Origin: Chara braunii
Lineage: Eukaryota > Streptophyta > Charophyceae > Charales > Characeae
Reading direction: 5' to 3'
DNA length: 26,503 nucleotides
NCBI GenBank assembly: GCA_003427395.1
Contig: BFEA01000341.1
Span: forward strand, 719,404 to 745,906
In this document: positions 1 to 9,194 of the stretch, piece by piece
How positions within the stretch are numbered: position 1 is the first letter of the stretch
How the letters are laid out: every line of letters begins with the position of its first letter
Program-made: the position numbers and the translations under genes
Notes under the pieces: generated by a model
The model's input: only the letters and a program-made list of their open reading frames with translations
Database searches by the model: none
Told to the model about the DNA's origin: nothing

Positions 1-270
1 GTACACAGGTAAGCTGAGGTCAAGGGATCGACCCCTGGGATCTGCATCGGCTACTGCCAAAGGTGAAAACTGTTTCATAGCTGGTCCTCCACGTGAAGGT
101 GTGATCAGGAGGGATTAAGCATTTCTGACCGTTGGTCTCTGTAATAATCATAACCCAGGAGGACAACAGGGGGATGGAGAATTCTTGGCTAAAGAGGAAT
201 TCTTCTGCCATCTGTATGTGGCCGCGGTTGCGATGGGATATATTCAGGAAAGTACAAATCCGAGGGCATA

Positions 271-392
271 GGGCCTCGCCGCACTACTCTCGAAATGTGC
301 AAAACGAGAGTGAATCTTCCGCTACAATTCGGAAAGATACACCTCCAAGATTTTTGTCTTTTGTGCATGTCGAGAGTAGTGCAGCGAGGCCC
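271..392. repeat. Foldback (MITE-like) inverted repeat
   Basis: Two arms of about 34 bp (271-304 and 359-392) are reverse complements with only a few mismatches. The core GGGCCTCGC..GCACTACTCTCGA of the left arm reappears inverted on the right. The spacer holds a second, smaller inverted pair (GAATCTTCCG against CGGAAAGATAC), so the unit could fold into one long hairpin. No open frame inside looks like a transposase and no clear target duplication was found. It may be a small non-autonomous DNA element or a local inversion-duplication. Confidence 0.6.
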
Positions 393-589
393 ATAGTCAC
401 ACTACCGTCTTCACCTCAATACAACAGCGGGACATTATTGCTGTATTGAGACTGAAAATTGCCCCCAATGCAGGGATGATAAGTGGAAAGGAAAATTTTT
501 GAAATGCCCCTCGGACTTCTATTTATCGGTGCCCCTCGAGCGGCCAACTTACCCTGTCGTGCCCCTTGTAGCCTCTGAAGCTTCCTGCA

Positions 590-677
590 GGCCCCTGTCA
601 GTCAGGGGTGCAACTGCCCAACATTGCCCCTTTGGCCGTCGGTGGCACTCGTGGCCCCTGTCAGTCAGGGGTGCAAA
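590..677. repeat. 63-bp direct repeat with CCCCTG/CAGGGG hairpin
   Basis: The phrase GCCCCTGTCAGTCAGGGGTG occurs twice, exactly 63 bp apart (from about 591 and 654). Each copy contains the short inverted pair CCCCTG..CAGGGG. Overlapping open frames here are low-complexity and look non-coding. Confidence 0.6.
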
Positions 678-810
678 CGACGCCAGGGGTTTTTTTGAAC
701 TTCAATCATTGTCAGAGGGGCATACCACAAATAAACGGAGGTGGGAGGGGCATTTCGAAAATATTGCTGTGGTGGAAAGTGCCCAAGCGAAAACCTTTGC
801 GGTTTTGGGT

Positions 811-925
811 GCCCAAAGTTCTGCCGTTTGGTACTACCGGCCCAAACTCCTTGCCGTTTGGTGCTACCACCGGCCCAAACTTCTTGCCGTTTGGTGCTAC
901 GGGCCCAAACTTCTTCCGCATGGGT
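811..925. repeat. Short tandem repeat, 30-33 bp unit
   Basis: GCCGTTTGG recurs at 823, 853 and 885, each time followed by a variant of TGCTACCGGCCCAAACTTCTT. This makes a three-unit array with slightly variable unit length. It explains the repetitive open frames seen on both strands here, which I do not call as genes. Confidence 0.7.
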
Positions 926-978
926 GAAAGGTGCCTTGGTGTCGTGGCCACAGCTCGGTTGGCCTGTTTTTACCGGAC

Positions 979-1137
979 AATGAATCTGGTGCTGTTTTTC
1001 TGCCGGATTCATCAACTGGTAGGGCCATTCTTTTTCAAAATGTGGTACGCGGGCCTCTTTCTACCGCCCTCGGCCTCTGCTACATCAGAATGAATCTGGC
1101 GCTGTTTTGTGCACCAGATTCATGACCCGGTAGGGCC
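979..1137. repeat. Two direct repeats, each a small hairpin
   Basis: A ~48-bp block beginning AATGAATCTGG and ending GGTAGGGCC is present at 979-1026 and again at 1089-1137, 110 bp apart. Inside each block ATGAATCTGG is mirrored by its reverse complement about 12-15 bp later (CCAGATTCAT in the second copy, one change in the first), so both copies can form a stem. Confidence 0.6.
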
Positions 1138-1656
1138 TTCGGAGTGACACGTGGGCCGGCGGTACCCCACATGGAAAAGTTTGGGCATGCAGTACCGAAG
1201 GGCACCCAAAACCAAAAAGGTTTTCGCGTGTCCTTCGGGACATAGGTTAAAATTGGAGAAGATTAGCATGGCACCTGCGCAAGGAAGCCTATAAGTCACT
1301 GACAAACTCACCATAAAAAAAAAGGAGGGGGGTCGGGTGCCGTTTGCGGGTGCAAGCGCACTCCCGAATAGCGCTACCGGTTCGGCAGAACCGGTACCAC
1401 CGTCTCGGCAATACCATACGCTGCAGGAAAGTCGAGCATTCCCTCAACCTACGCTGACTGGCTATGCCAACAGCCAACCCCTCAAAGCGAGGGGGAAGGG
1501 AGAGGACGGACGGTGGCTTGAGCAGTACAGTTGTATGACGAGAGTGTGCAACACGTGACGAGACGTGGCGCTCTAGCAGCGCGCACGTCGAGGGAGAGCT
1601 CCGAAGACACGAGGAGAACAGATTAGGCGAGACAAGGAAAGAAGCCTCTTGCCAAC
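1138..1656. other. Non-coding stretch upstream of the candidate gene
   Basis: No recognised coding sequence. It contains a perfect 9-bp inverted repeat TACCGGTTC-ggca-GAACCGGTA at 1375-1396, about 260 bp upstream of the ATG at 1657. If the locus is a host gene its promoter should lie here, but I see no convincing TATA box, so no promoter is called. Confidence 0.4.
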
Positions 1657-2868
1657 ATGGGGGTGGCGGCACCAGGGCCACCACCTCAACAGGGCCAGCA
1701 TATGTCAGAAGAAGAGGCAGCCAGAGTACAAACACTCTTGGAGAAATGCTATGATGACAGCTTGTTCCCGGAAGACATCGAACGGGAGATAGGAACAGCA
1801 GAAGTACATGAGGACTACGGACTCTTCGTTTTGGATGACGACATCGACGACATGATTATAGACTGGTTGAAAGTACGTAAAGTGATAGTGTTGTTCATGG
1901 TGAAGGACCAAACGCTGAGTTTGGCTCATTGGAAACAGTTGAGAAGGATATACGAAGACGGGTGGTACCATGACCCGCCCGTAAATCCTTCAGTAAAGAG
2001 AGGCCAGCCCATGCAGGCAGATTCTGCACTGTTCATCGTGACCTCGTATACACATCAGCTGGAGGAGATGCACACGTTGTTGAGTCAAGAGTATGGCAAC
2101 CTACCAGGTGACATCTTGTTGGAGGGAGAGGGGATCTACAATGGGTGGGAGGTGGAACTGTATGAGCAGATCTCTCTTCGACATTTGGATGCGAATGACA
2201 GAGCACAGGCGATGACTGCCCTACAGGAGTGTGCTGGGATGCTGACACAGGTGAAAGACATGTTTGTCGGGCTTCTAGCAAGGAGAGACATGGGCGGTCC
2301 ACCACGTGAGTTGCTATCATCTGAAGGCCAGGATAGCGTGACATGGACAGCATCAACAAGATCAACAACATCAACAACATCAACAACATCAACAACATCA
2401 ACGGCGGCAACAAGAGCATTACTGACAATTCCAACACCTTTTTTTTTTTTTTTTTCATTCTGTGTTCAGAAACAACGGCCATTTGCCCAGGCGTGTGATG
2501 AATTGGGTGACGATCACATGCTTAATGGAGATTTGACGGACGTGGGAGCGACGATCTGGGCGCTTGCTCCAGAGGTTTTGTTGACATCCGTTTCACAGTC
2601 TTATCAACAGACCGCTGAAGATCAAAAGGCATCGTCATCTTGGTTTGATAACGACACTTTGGCGGAGGTAGGTGATGCGGTTCCCCCGCTTGTTCTGAAA
2701 GTTCTTTTTACAATTGATTCGTCATCTACCCAGCAGTCTGATGCGGCAATGACACCATGTGTGATGATTCACCGTACTTTGACGTCGACGATCAGTTTTT
2801 TCTCTATTTTGCAGGGGCATACCATCCCCCCCCAGAAGGTGGTACCAATGAGTTGCGGCACGGTATAA
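1657..2868 (+). CDS. Unrecognised protein, probably intron-containing
   Basis: I do not recognise the family. The ATG sits in a strong eukaryotic context (CCAACATGG). The first ~216 codons read like genuine protein: a Pro/Gln-rich start, then an acidic, Leu/Trp-rich, probably helical region with balanced composition, unlike the surrounding repeats. The frame stays open to 2868 (403 codons), but two parts look intronic. A consensus donor GTGAGT at 2306 pairs with a T17 tract plus TTCAG acceptor ending at 2469, and GTAGGT at 2668 pairs with TTTTGCAG ending at 2814. Splicing out 2306-2469 would shift the frame and stop about nine codons later (TGA 2496-2498), giving a protein near 225 aa. The Ser/Thr repeat around residues 233-250 is an ATCAACAAC microsatellite inside that possible intron, and the Phe run is the T tract. 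A host gene or the captured ORF of an unknown element are both possible. The coding call is moderate and the function unknown. Confidence 0.45.
   Translation: MGVAAPGPPPQQGQHMSEEEAARVQTLLEKCYDDSLFPEDIEREIGTAEVHEDYGLFVLDDDIDDMIIDWLKVRKVIVLFMVKDQTLSLAHWKQLRRIYEDGWYHDPPVNPSVKRGQPMQADSALFIVTSYTHQLEEMHTLLSQEYGNLPGDILLEGEGIYNGWEVELYEQISLRHLDANDRAQAMTALQECAGMLTQVKDMFVGLLARRDMGGPPRELLSSEGQDSVTWTASTRSTTSTTSTTSTTSTAATRALLTIPTPFFFFFSFCVQKQRPFAQACDELGDDHMLNGDLTDVGATIWALAPEVLLTSVSQSYQQTAEDQKASSSWFDNDTLAEVGDAVPPLVLKVLFTIDSSSTQQSDAAMTPCVMIHRTLTSTISFFSILQGHTIPPQKVVPMSCGTV
2352..2405 (+). repeat. ATCAACAAC 9-bp microsatellite
   Basis: Six consecutive 9-bp units, the outer two imperfect. They would encode a Ser-Thr-Thr repeat if translated, but they lie between a candidate splice donor and acceptor. 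Confidence 0.75.
2438..2469 (+). other. Candidate 3' splice site with long T tract
   Basis: A run of about 17 T is followed by CATTCTGTGTTCAG. This polypyrimidine tract plus AG is a textbook eukaryotic 3' splice signal. A second, weaker one (TTTTTTCTCTATTTTGCAG) ends at 2814. Use of either site is inferred from sequence only. Confidence 0.5.
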
Positions 2869-3549
2869 TCATGGGGTTGGCTCAAACAGTTGACCGCGGG
2901 GAGGGGTGGGTTCGATGGGTTTGGCATGTGTTTTGATTGTTTCACTCCTGCGCAAATCATATGCCGGTGTCCCTCTTTGACCTACGGTTCCCCCCTACTC
3001 CCTCCCTCTTGCCTGTCCCGACTGTCATATTCTGTGGTTGACACTGAGTAGGGGACACGATGGAGAGGAGCGAGAGGAAGGTCTGTTGTTTGGGTGGTGG
3101 ATAGGGGGAGGCGATAGGATAATCGATAAGGGATGGGCAGAACTCCGGTTGGCGAAATGGAAGGGGGAAGAGTATGCATGGCAGATGTGTGATAATAATA
3201 ATAATAAACATAATGGTATATGTCGCAGATAATACTAACCTCTGCCTGATATTTGACAAAAATAATTTCGTGTGAATAATCTTTGTCGGGTGAATAGCTT
3301 AGGATATGGAAGGGTAGGCAGACGACCTATGCTGGAGGAAAATGAAAATCATGGAGTTGGGCAGCGGCCTTATGCACGAAGGGGGTCTAGCGTTTGCTAT
3401 GCACAATTATGACTGTGAAGGATTGGGGTAGAGGGGAGGACAGTTTGTTACCCTCCCCATGTTCTTGATTACCTTGTATTTAAGGGGACGCTGGACCCGC
3501 TTTCCAATAGGTGAAACTCCCCACCAATAGAATAATGCAAACCGAGGGT

Positions 3550-3550
<1 letters not shown>
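2869..3550. other. Non-coding DNA, possible 3' flank of the candidate gene
   Basis: No recognised gene. Small open frames are pyrimidine- or purine-biased shadows. There is an (AAT)n microsatellite at about 3190-3208. An AATAAT motif lies about 15 bp before the A run that starts at 3551, which could be a polyadenylation-like signal of a retroposed transcript. Confidence 0.35.

Positions 3551-3631
<81 letters not shown>
3551..3631. repeat. 81-base homopolymer A run
   Basis: There are 81 consecutive A residues. The sharp left border (GGGTC then A) and a nearby AATAAT suggest the poly(A) tail of a retroposed sequence on the plus strand. I could not find a target-site duplication around a candidate retrocopy, so simple slippage growth is equally possible. 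Confidence 0.7.
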
Positions 3632-3633
<2 letters not shown>

Positions 3634-4283
3634 AAGATGTAGCTGCAAGTGGATCTGGAAAAGGAAAAGAGAAAAAGGTAGTTGGAGAAGAGGAAGAAGA
3701 GATTGTGGAAGGGGAAGAATAATAAATTGTGGAGAAAAGGAGTTTAGCAATAATGGAAGAGAAAAAAAAGTGACTCTCATCAAAAGAAAGAAAGGAAGCA
3801 CATAAGAAGAGAATGCTGAGAGTCGAAGTAAAAGAGAGAAAGAGAAAGCGACAAAGGGGTCACAAAAGAGGGAGAACAAAGAAAAAGAGGATGACGACTC
3901 AGACTGACACCTTTTGAGTATGAAAAGAGGGAAAGGTCCTTTAGAGAATGAGAAAAAAATTCAAAGAGAAAAAAAAAAAGGAAAAGAAAGGGAGGCGCCA
4001 GAAAGTAGAGAGAGACCTTAGAAAGGCGAGAAAGGCGAAGAAGAAGGAGAGGTGTCTTCACCTCGGCAGACCAAAGAAGTGGCTCCACAAAGGAGAAGGG
4101 GCTTCCACCACGATAGAAAGAGTCTTTTGCATCAGGCTGTCGGCAAGAGATAGTCTCCCAAAGATGGGGAGAAGGAGCCAGAAATGAGGATTCATGATCG
4201 GGCTGTCAGCAAGAAGAGAGGGAGCATAATCAGATTGGATGAAGAGGTGGATGGAGGGGCAAATGATGAAGAGGAGAGAAAAT
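3632..4283 (+). pseudogene. Purine-rich, Lys/Glu-rich coding-like relic
   Basis: One plus frame starts right after the A run with a readable stretch (Glu-Asp-Val-Ala-Ala-Ser-Gly-Ser-Gly-Lys-Gly-Lys-Glu-Lys-Lys), then poly-Glu and a stop near 3722. Further on, 3948-4187 encodes about 79 residues of mostly Lys/Arg/Glu. The Ser-Gly-Lys-Gly-Lys-Glu style and charge clusters resemble linker regions of plant or algal retroelement proteins, but no domain can be named. Strong A/G bias alone could give this appearance. Confidence 0.25.
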
Positions 4284-4727
4284 GAGTGGAGCATCTGAAA
4301 CTACTTTCAGATTTTCAGTCACTTCAAGTCATTTTAGGAATTTCAGGTGTTTCAGGTGGGGAAACCTAAGACCTCTGAAATACCCTGAAGTGGCTGAAAA
4401 GTTTCTGAAAGCGGTTTTAGGTCTCCCCATCCAAATGCTTGGGTAGGTGGACCTAAAACCGCTTTCAGGATCTTCCGCCACTTCGTACTATTTTAAGAGT
4501 TTCTGGTGGAGGGACTTGAAACTTCTGAAATGACCTGAAGTGGGTTAAGATTCTCGAGCGGTTTCAAGTCCCCCCGTCCAAATGCTTGGATGGGGGTCTT
4601 GAAACCGCTTTTAGAAGTTTTATCTACTTCAAGTCATTTGAAAGGTTTCACGTGGGGGCATGGAACCTCTAAAATAACATGAAGTAGTTGAAGCTTCTAA
4701 AAGCGGTTTCAGGTTCCCCCATCCAAA
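4284..4727. repeat. Three tandem ~146-bp palindromic units
   Basis: The phrase TCCAAATG (TCCAAATA in the third copy) recurs at 4430, 4577 and 4722, giving a period of 147 then 145 bp. Every unit is also self-complementary: CTGAAAGCGGTTTTAGGTC (4405-4423) is exactly mirrored at 4450-4468, a 25-bp arm at 4557-4581 is mirrored almost exactly at 4586-4609, and a 17-bp arm at 4601-4617 is exactly mirrored at 4694-4710. Complementarity continues outward with mismatches, so arms interlock across the array. No protein is encoded. This may be a satellite, stacked foldback elements or a hairpin-RNA source. Confidence 0.8.
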
Positions 4728-4789
4728 TACCCAACACCTGTCTGAAGCAGTTGAAAATTATATAAAAATGGAGACATTTGTTAACCTTC

Positions 4790-5345
4790 TCTCCCTGTTT
4801 GGCATCGTGCCTGTGGAATAATGATTGGAGTCGTTGTACAACCCCTTGACCGAATACAACTCTTTATCTCACGTTTCCTGATCCGGAATGATGAAGGTAT
4901 GGAGAAGCTGAAACGCAGTCTAGTTGATCTCCTAAGCCAAACCGTTGGTTTCGGGATGTCGATCAGATGTCATCCTTAATTTAAGGTCAGGGAGCTGGGA
5001 CGTGAGGTTCTTCCAATCAACACTTATGAAGCACGGGTCCCGATCACTCATAAGGGTTTTCGGGATCTCGTACTGCAGAATGTATTTTTCGTGAAACTCA
5101 CGGATCACAAGGTCAGTGATGGCACAAGTTGACAATTGAATCAGATTCATAACTTAAAATAAATGGTCAGCAATCACAATTACTTGTGAATATTCATTCT
5201 TACTTGACTTTGTCATGTCCGTGAAGTCGATAGAGATGGAACCTCCGGGGCCGTTGGGATTAGGGAGAGGCTTAAGCATCCCCATTGGCTTCGCTTCGAT
5301 GGTTTGATTCGTTGACAGACTTGACACTCAGCCACAAACTTCTCA
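4790..5345 (-). pseudogene. Integrase (zinc finger and core), copy A
   Basis: In life the integrase joins retrotransposon cDNA to host DNA. The C-x2-C half of the HHCC finger reads CQVCQRIKP near 5300-5340. A frameshift then leads into the core with SIDFTDMTKSS (first catalytic Asp present) and MSDRDP (second Asp codon 5043-5045). In the HPETNG motif the codon aligned with the catalytic Glu is a TAG stop (4932-4934), with a second TAG four codons on. Recognisable core reading continues to about 4800 and is then cut off, so the C-terminal domain is missing. It cannot be functional. Confidence 0.85.
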
Positions 5346-5550
5346 ACAAATTCTTTCATACTAGGTCAGTCAAGCTGTTCAGCAGGTTCTCGTAGTTTTT
5401 TGCAATGCCGAACTGTCAACTCGGGTCGTGAGTCAAATCCAAAAAGTATATGCGGAGAGACTCATGTTTGGGTACACAAACAGTCATTTTTTCCATAGCG
5501 TATGAAAATCATACCCGGAAAATCATACTCTCATACTTATGGAAATCAGG

Positions 5551-6135
5551 CTAACTGTTGGGGTCAGCTTTAAGTTGTTGAAGGATTGGATCGATATCCG
5601 GATCCTTGGCAGTTTGCTCTACTAGTTCCTCCTTTAATTTTCTTCGGAGGTCGTAGGAGCTTACAAGGTAAGTCATATACTCAGGGTGGAGACACAATCC
5701 ATCAGCAACTCGATTGTAACAACTTATTTTGCGTTTCAATTGAACCTTAAAAATATCAATCTCATGCTGTCAGTGGACCAATGTAGTGGATAAGGTAGTT
5801 TGTTCCTTGATCCACTTCAAAGTCTCGTGATCTGAGAAAAATTTAAAGCGGCGTCCCAAAAAATATTTCTTCTTATGGTCCAATGTCATACGCAAAGCAT
5901 ACAGTTTGCACATGTATATGGAAGAAGCTACCTTTTCGTTGGGCATGTGTTTACTGTAGTATTTCAGTGCACGCAAGTTATCACCATCGTCCTTTAGCAG
6001 CACCCCACCAATCCCATATTGGCCTGACTACAAATGTGAGTTTGAGATTTGCAATGTGTGGCACTGGATGACTCACCAAAGCCTCTCTCAAGGCTTGAAA
6101 GGCAATCTCACACACTTCATCCCATGTGTAAGATA
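5551..6135 (-). pseudogene. RNase H domain and linker, copy A
   Basis: This domain would remove RNA from the RNA/cDNA hybrid. It begins near 6135 (a TW-x-E-x2-x-IAFQAL-type motif before the domain). A frameshift falls at about 6020, where the first catalytic Asp region should be, and the frame resumes as QYGIGGVLLKDD. The SDHETLKWI motif with its catalytic Asp is intact near 5830. The end of the domain reads YNRVADGL, followed by a linker (5551-5700) that leads to the integrase finger. Confidence 0.8.
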
Positions 6136-6174
6136 TCTTATTGCTTCTTAATCTATACTATGGTCGAGCAATGA

Positions 6175-7030
6175 TAAAAAATTTGAGCACAAACTTTCGA
6201 TAATATTATGCAAGGTCAAAAAAAGAACGCAATTCACCTATACTCGTTGGTTGAGGCCAGTGGCGTATGAACTCAACCTTGGTTATCTCATGCTCAAGGC
6301 CTGCAGTGGACAACCGGTGTCCAAGATAGATGACGTTGTCGCTCCCGAACTACGGTTTCTCCAAGTTGAGATGGAGTTGCATTTTCTTGGGAATATTAAA
6401 CACCTCCTCAAGATGTTTCAAAAGTTTTTTCATCGATTTGTTGAAGACTGGAATGCCATTAAGGTAGACAACCACAAACAAACCGATTTGTTCTCATAGT
6501 ACTTTGTCCATGAGACTTTGAAAGGTGGCAGATGCATTCGTGAGACCGAGGGGCATAACGGTGAATCTGTATATCCCATCGCGAGTCTTGAATGCAATCT
6601 TGTGTTGGTCAACATGATTGACCTTAATCTGGTGGTAATCAGACTTGAGATCGATCTTGTAAAAGACATTGCACCCACCTGCAACATCAAGCAAGTCATT
6701 AATGTGTGGCAATGGATACACATTTTTTATTGTGATGTGGTTTAAACAGCGACAATCAATACACATTCTGAGCTTTCCTCCTTTCTTTGGAAGAAACAAA
6801 ACAGGTGCACCGAATTCAGATTCGTTTGGCTTAATCTACCCTTTGTCAATCATCTCATTGATTTGCCTCCGGAGTTTCTCCAACTCGCCCGGTCGCGTAT
6901 GATACATAACACTCATTGGAGGAACAACACCTTCAACCAACTCAATCGTGTGCTTTACCGATCACATGGGGACTCCATGCGGTTCGAACACAACTTCCTA
7001 AAATGGGTTGAGTATGCTTTGGATTTTTGC
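6175..7030 (-). pseudogene. Reverse transcriptase, copy A
   Basis: The connection region (HTIELVEGVVPP, then LRRQINEMIDKG) leads into the fingers with FGAPVLFLPKKGGKLRMCID. The motif with the first catalytic Asp, KIDLKSDYHQIK, is intact, as is VMPLGLTNASATFQ. The catalytic Y-x-D-D box reads Tyr-Leu-Asn-Gly (6455-6466), so both acidic residues are lost. In-frame stops lie before 6840, just after DKVL (about 6480), after NLEKP (about 6350) and in the thumb/connection. It is clearly an RT relic and not active. Confidence 0.9.
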
Positions 7031-7655
7031 TCAGATTTCCGAGGGCAGAAAATCAGAATAAAGGTCACATAAATCAGGCCGCAAATTAGTATTCAAGGCA
7101 ACCGAATTCGAAGTACAATCATTTGGACTAGAAGTTGATGGAGAAGTAGGAGTAGTAGAAATACGCACATCATGCATATTATAACTAGTACTAGCCGCAA
7201 AAATAGTAGGCACATCAGTAGGACGAACAAAAGAAACATACGATTGTTCATCTTTCTTTTGCTTGCGCCACTTGTTGCAGAATTGTCTGGCATTAAGAAA
7301 AGTCATTGGGTATTCGTGCTTCTCGTCCAAGAGAACAGAACACTCGTTCCCCAAAGCATCATGCACTACAAATAGTGATTTTTTTCACTCAGTTCTTTTG
7401 AATTGGGACTGTAGTCAGCCCAATCCAAAAACTGCGTCGAAGGAACACTTCTCGATGACATAAAAATTCAATTCGTGTGTGTCGGTTTTGTCCTTGTCAA
7501 AGGAAGTGCGGATGAGACAACTTTTTTGTTGCCTACTTGGGTTCGACAAGGGGTCTGCAATTCCACTTGCTTCATTCCCAAACCCATCTTGTGTATCCTG
7601 TGTGGAGACATAAAGTTCGTAGTAGCACCACAATCAACCAAGATACGGAGGTAGC
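7031..7655 (-). pseudogene. Aspartic protease and spacer, copy A
   Basis: The protease would cut the gag-pol polyprotein. The active-site triplet region reads LVDCGATTNF with the catalytic Asp codon at 7633-7635 intact. After about 50 codons there is a frameshift, and the second conserved segment FDAVFGLG follows at about 7415. The next 110 codons (7031-7366) form an open spacer with FVRPTD that links protease to RT. Confidence 0.78.
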
Positions 7656-7939
7656 AGTGGTAATGAGAAGCTTGAAAAAAATCAACTCCGTTGTCCTTTG
7701 AATACAGCGCTGTTTCATCTTAGCTCAATGCTCGAGGCAGCGATGAAAGTTAATCTTCTCGGACTCTTCCCGAGGCCCAACATTAAGGACAACATGCATC
7801 TGCCTTGGAATCAGCAGATGGTGGGGTTTCAAGAGAGGATTGTTGAACAGAATCAGGTTCCTTAGAGGGACTACCACTTACTGGTTCAGTCTCCCTTGTT
7901 GTAGAGTGTGTTGAAGACAACCCTATGTCCGGTTCGGAT

Positions 7940-9194
7940 TTCCGTACAGCATATAATAATCTTGGACTTCATGATTCGGCTTTAAGCAATGCAGACAAAA
8001 TTTTTTCTTGATCCTAACGTTTCATTCACTTCCCCTAATCTGAAGATTCAACCAAGGTTTGGTTGCAGCATCCTCCGGTTTGGTTGGGATCTTGGCTTCT
8101 TTGGCGACCGAAACAAAGTTCTTCCATGAGTTCCGATTTAGTCCCTTCACATTGGCAGACTTTCTAAAGGCATTAGTTTTTTTTTTCATTATTAATGTCA
8201 AACTCATGGGCTGAAGAGGAACAAGCTGTATTAGCGTATTTTTCTTAGTCATCACCAAAAGTGGGGTCATCTGCATAGGCCTCCTCATTAGCCTCAAACA
8301 CGTCATGCACAACAAAATAGTTGCTGCCCCTAAACCGCTTGCCGCCTACGGGTTTTTTGCTGCTTGTTGTGGAAACGAGGTCCTGTACCTCGAGGCTTAC
8401 TACATCCTGCATAAGGGAAAGTCGGTTCGTGTACCCAATTAGGTTTTTGCCTAAGCGAAATGTGTAAGTTGTGGGGACCACACCTTTCATAACATCCAAG
8501 CATGATTGTGCAGTCATCTTTATCCCGAGTGTAGCAAAAAACTTGCTAACAAACAGTTGCAGGTTGTACGCGGAGTCCGACCACTTGCTGCGTTTGAGAC
8601 CATCAAGCCTTTTCCTGATTCTTGCAGCAACATGTGAGCCCTTATATTGTTTCATCAAAATCTCTTCAAGTGTGGTCACAGGTGTGGCTTTAAGCAACTG
8701 CGTCAGATCGATCTATCGTACGCGGCTTGCATGACTTGAACTTCTAAGAAGCCCCGTACGGCGGGTTTGACGTTTGTCCCTATGATCAAAGACTAGCTCA
8801 TTAGTTGAGTTCCCAGCACCTCGAAGTAGGCTCTCATGGAGTTGATCCAAGACTTTACATATTCTCCGTCACCGTACTAAGACGATATTTGTACCACCTT
8901 CCTATCCACATAGGAACTGTCATAGTGGGGACCAACAAATGCTCTATCTGAACTCGAGGCTACTGCAGTTACAATAATCCTTGCGTCGCCACTGGTCGCA
9001 GCAACAGCGGAGTCTGCACCTACTTCAGGTCCAGATTGAACCACACTTAGAGAAGAAGCAGTAGAGGCATGGAGAGGAGCAAGGAAAAAATGGTTAGCAG
9101 CATTGGAGGCAGGAGGTAGAGGAAGAGAATTAGGAATAAGGGCCTGATGCAGATTTGTCATATGTTGTATCTGATCACTATGTTTTTTGGCCAT
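7940..9194 (-). pseudogene. Gag (capsid and zinc knuckle), copy A
   Basis: Gag forms the particle that packages element RNA. The ATG at 9192-9194 starts a 105-codon Ala/Ser/Pro-rich N-terminus ending in a stop near 8877. The capsid-like core resumes in the same region with GDGEYVKSWINSMRAYFEVL, then, after further stops, in the 150-codon frame 8245-8697 containing KRSKWSDSAYNLQLFV, typical of retrotransposon gag. The zinc knuckle at 7956-7997 reads C-x2-C-x4-H-x4-Tyr: the last Cys is replaced by Tyr. Between 8245 and 8022 the reading frame changes at least once. The element tag is firm, the exact start is not. Confidence 0.75.

Larger units (their letters stand above)
4790..9194 (-). mobile_element. 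Ty3/gypsy retrotransposon copy A, decayed and truncated
   Basis: Reading the minus strand gives gag, zinc knuckle, protease, RT, RNase H and integrase in the standard Ty3/gypsy order. Each part is identifiable by motifs, but all are interrupted by stops and frameshifts. The 3' end is lost inside the integrase near 4790, about 60 bp from the palindromic array. I could not identify LTRs, a primer-binding site or a polypurine tract for this copy, so it is a fragment. It differs clearly in wording from the plus-strand copy and so is another family. Confidence 0.88.

Noticed and set aside
1-60. Possible tRNA-like T-loop words (GGATCGACCCC)
   Set aside because: No cloverleaf can be drawn and no anticodon arm is present.
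3469-3879. Minus-strand 136-codon frame with a Phe run
   Set aside because: The Phe run is the A81 tract read in reverse; the rest reflects A/G bias.
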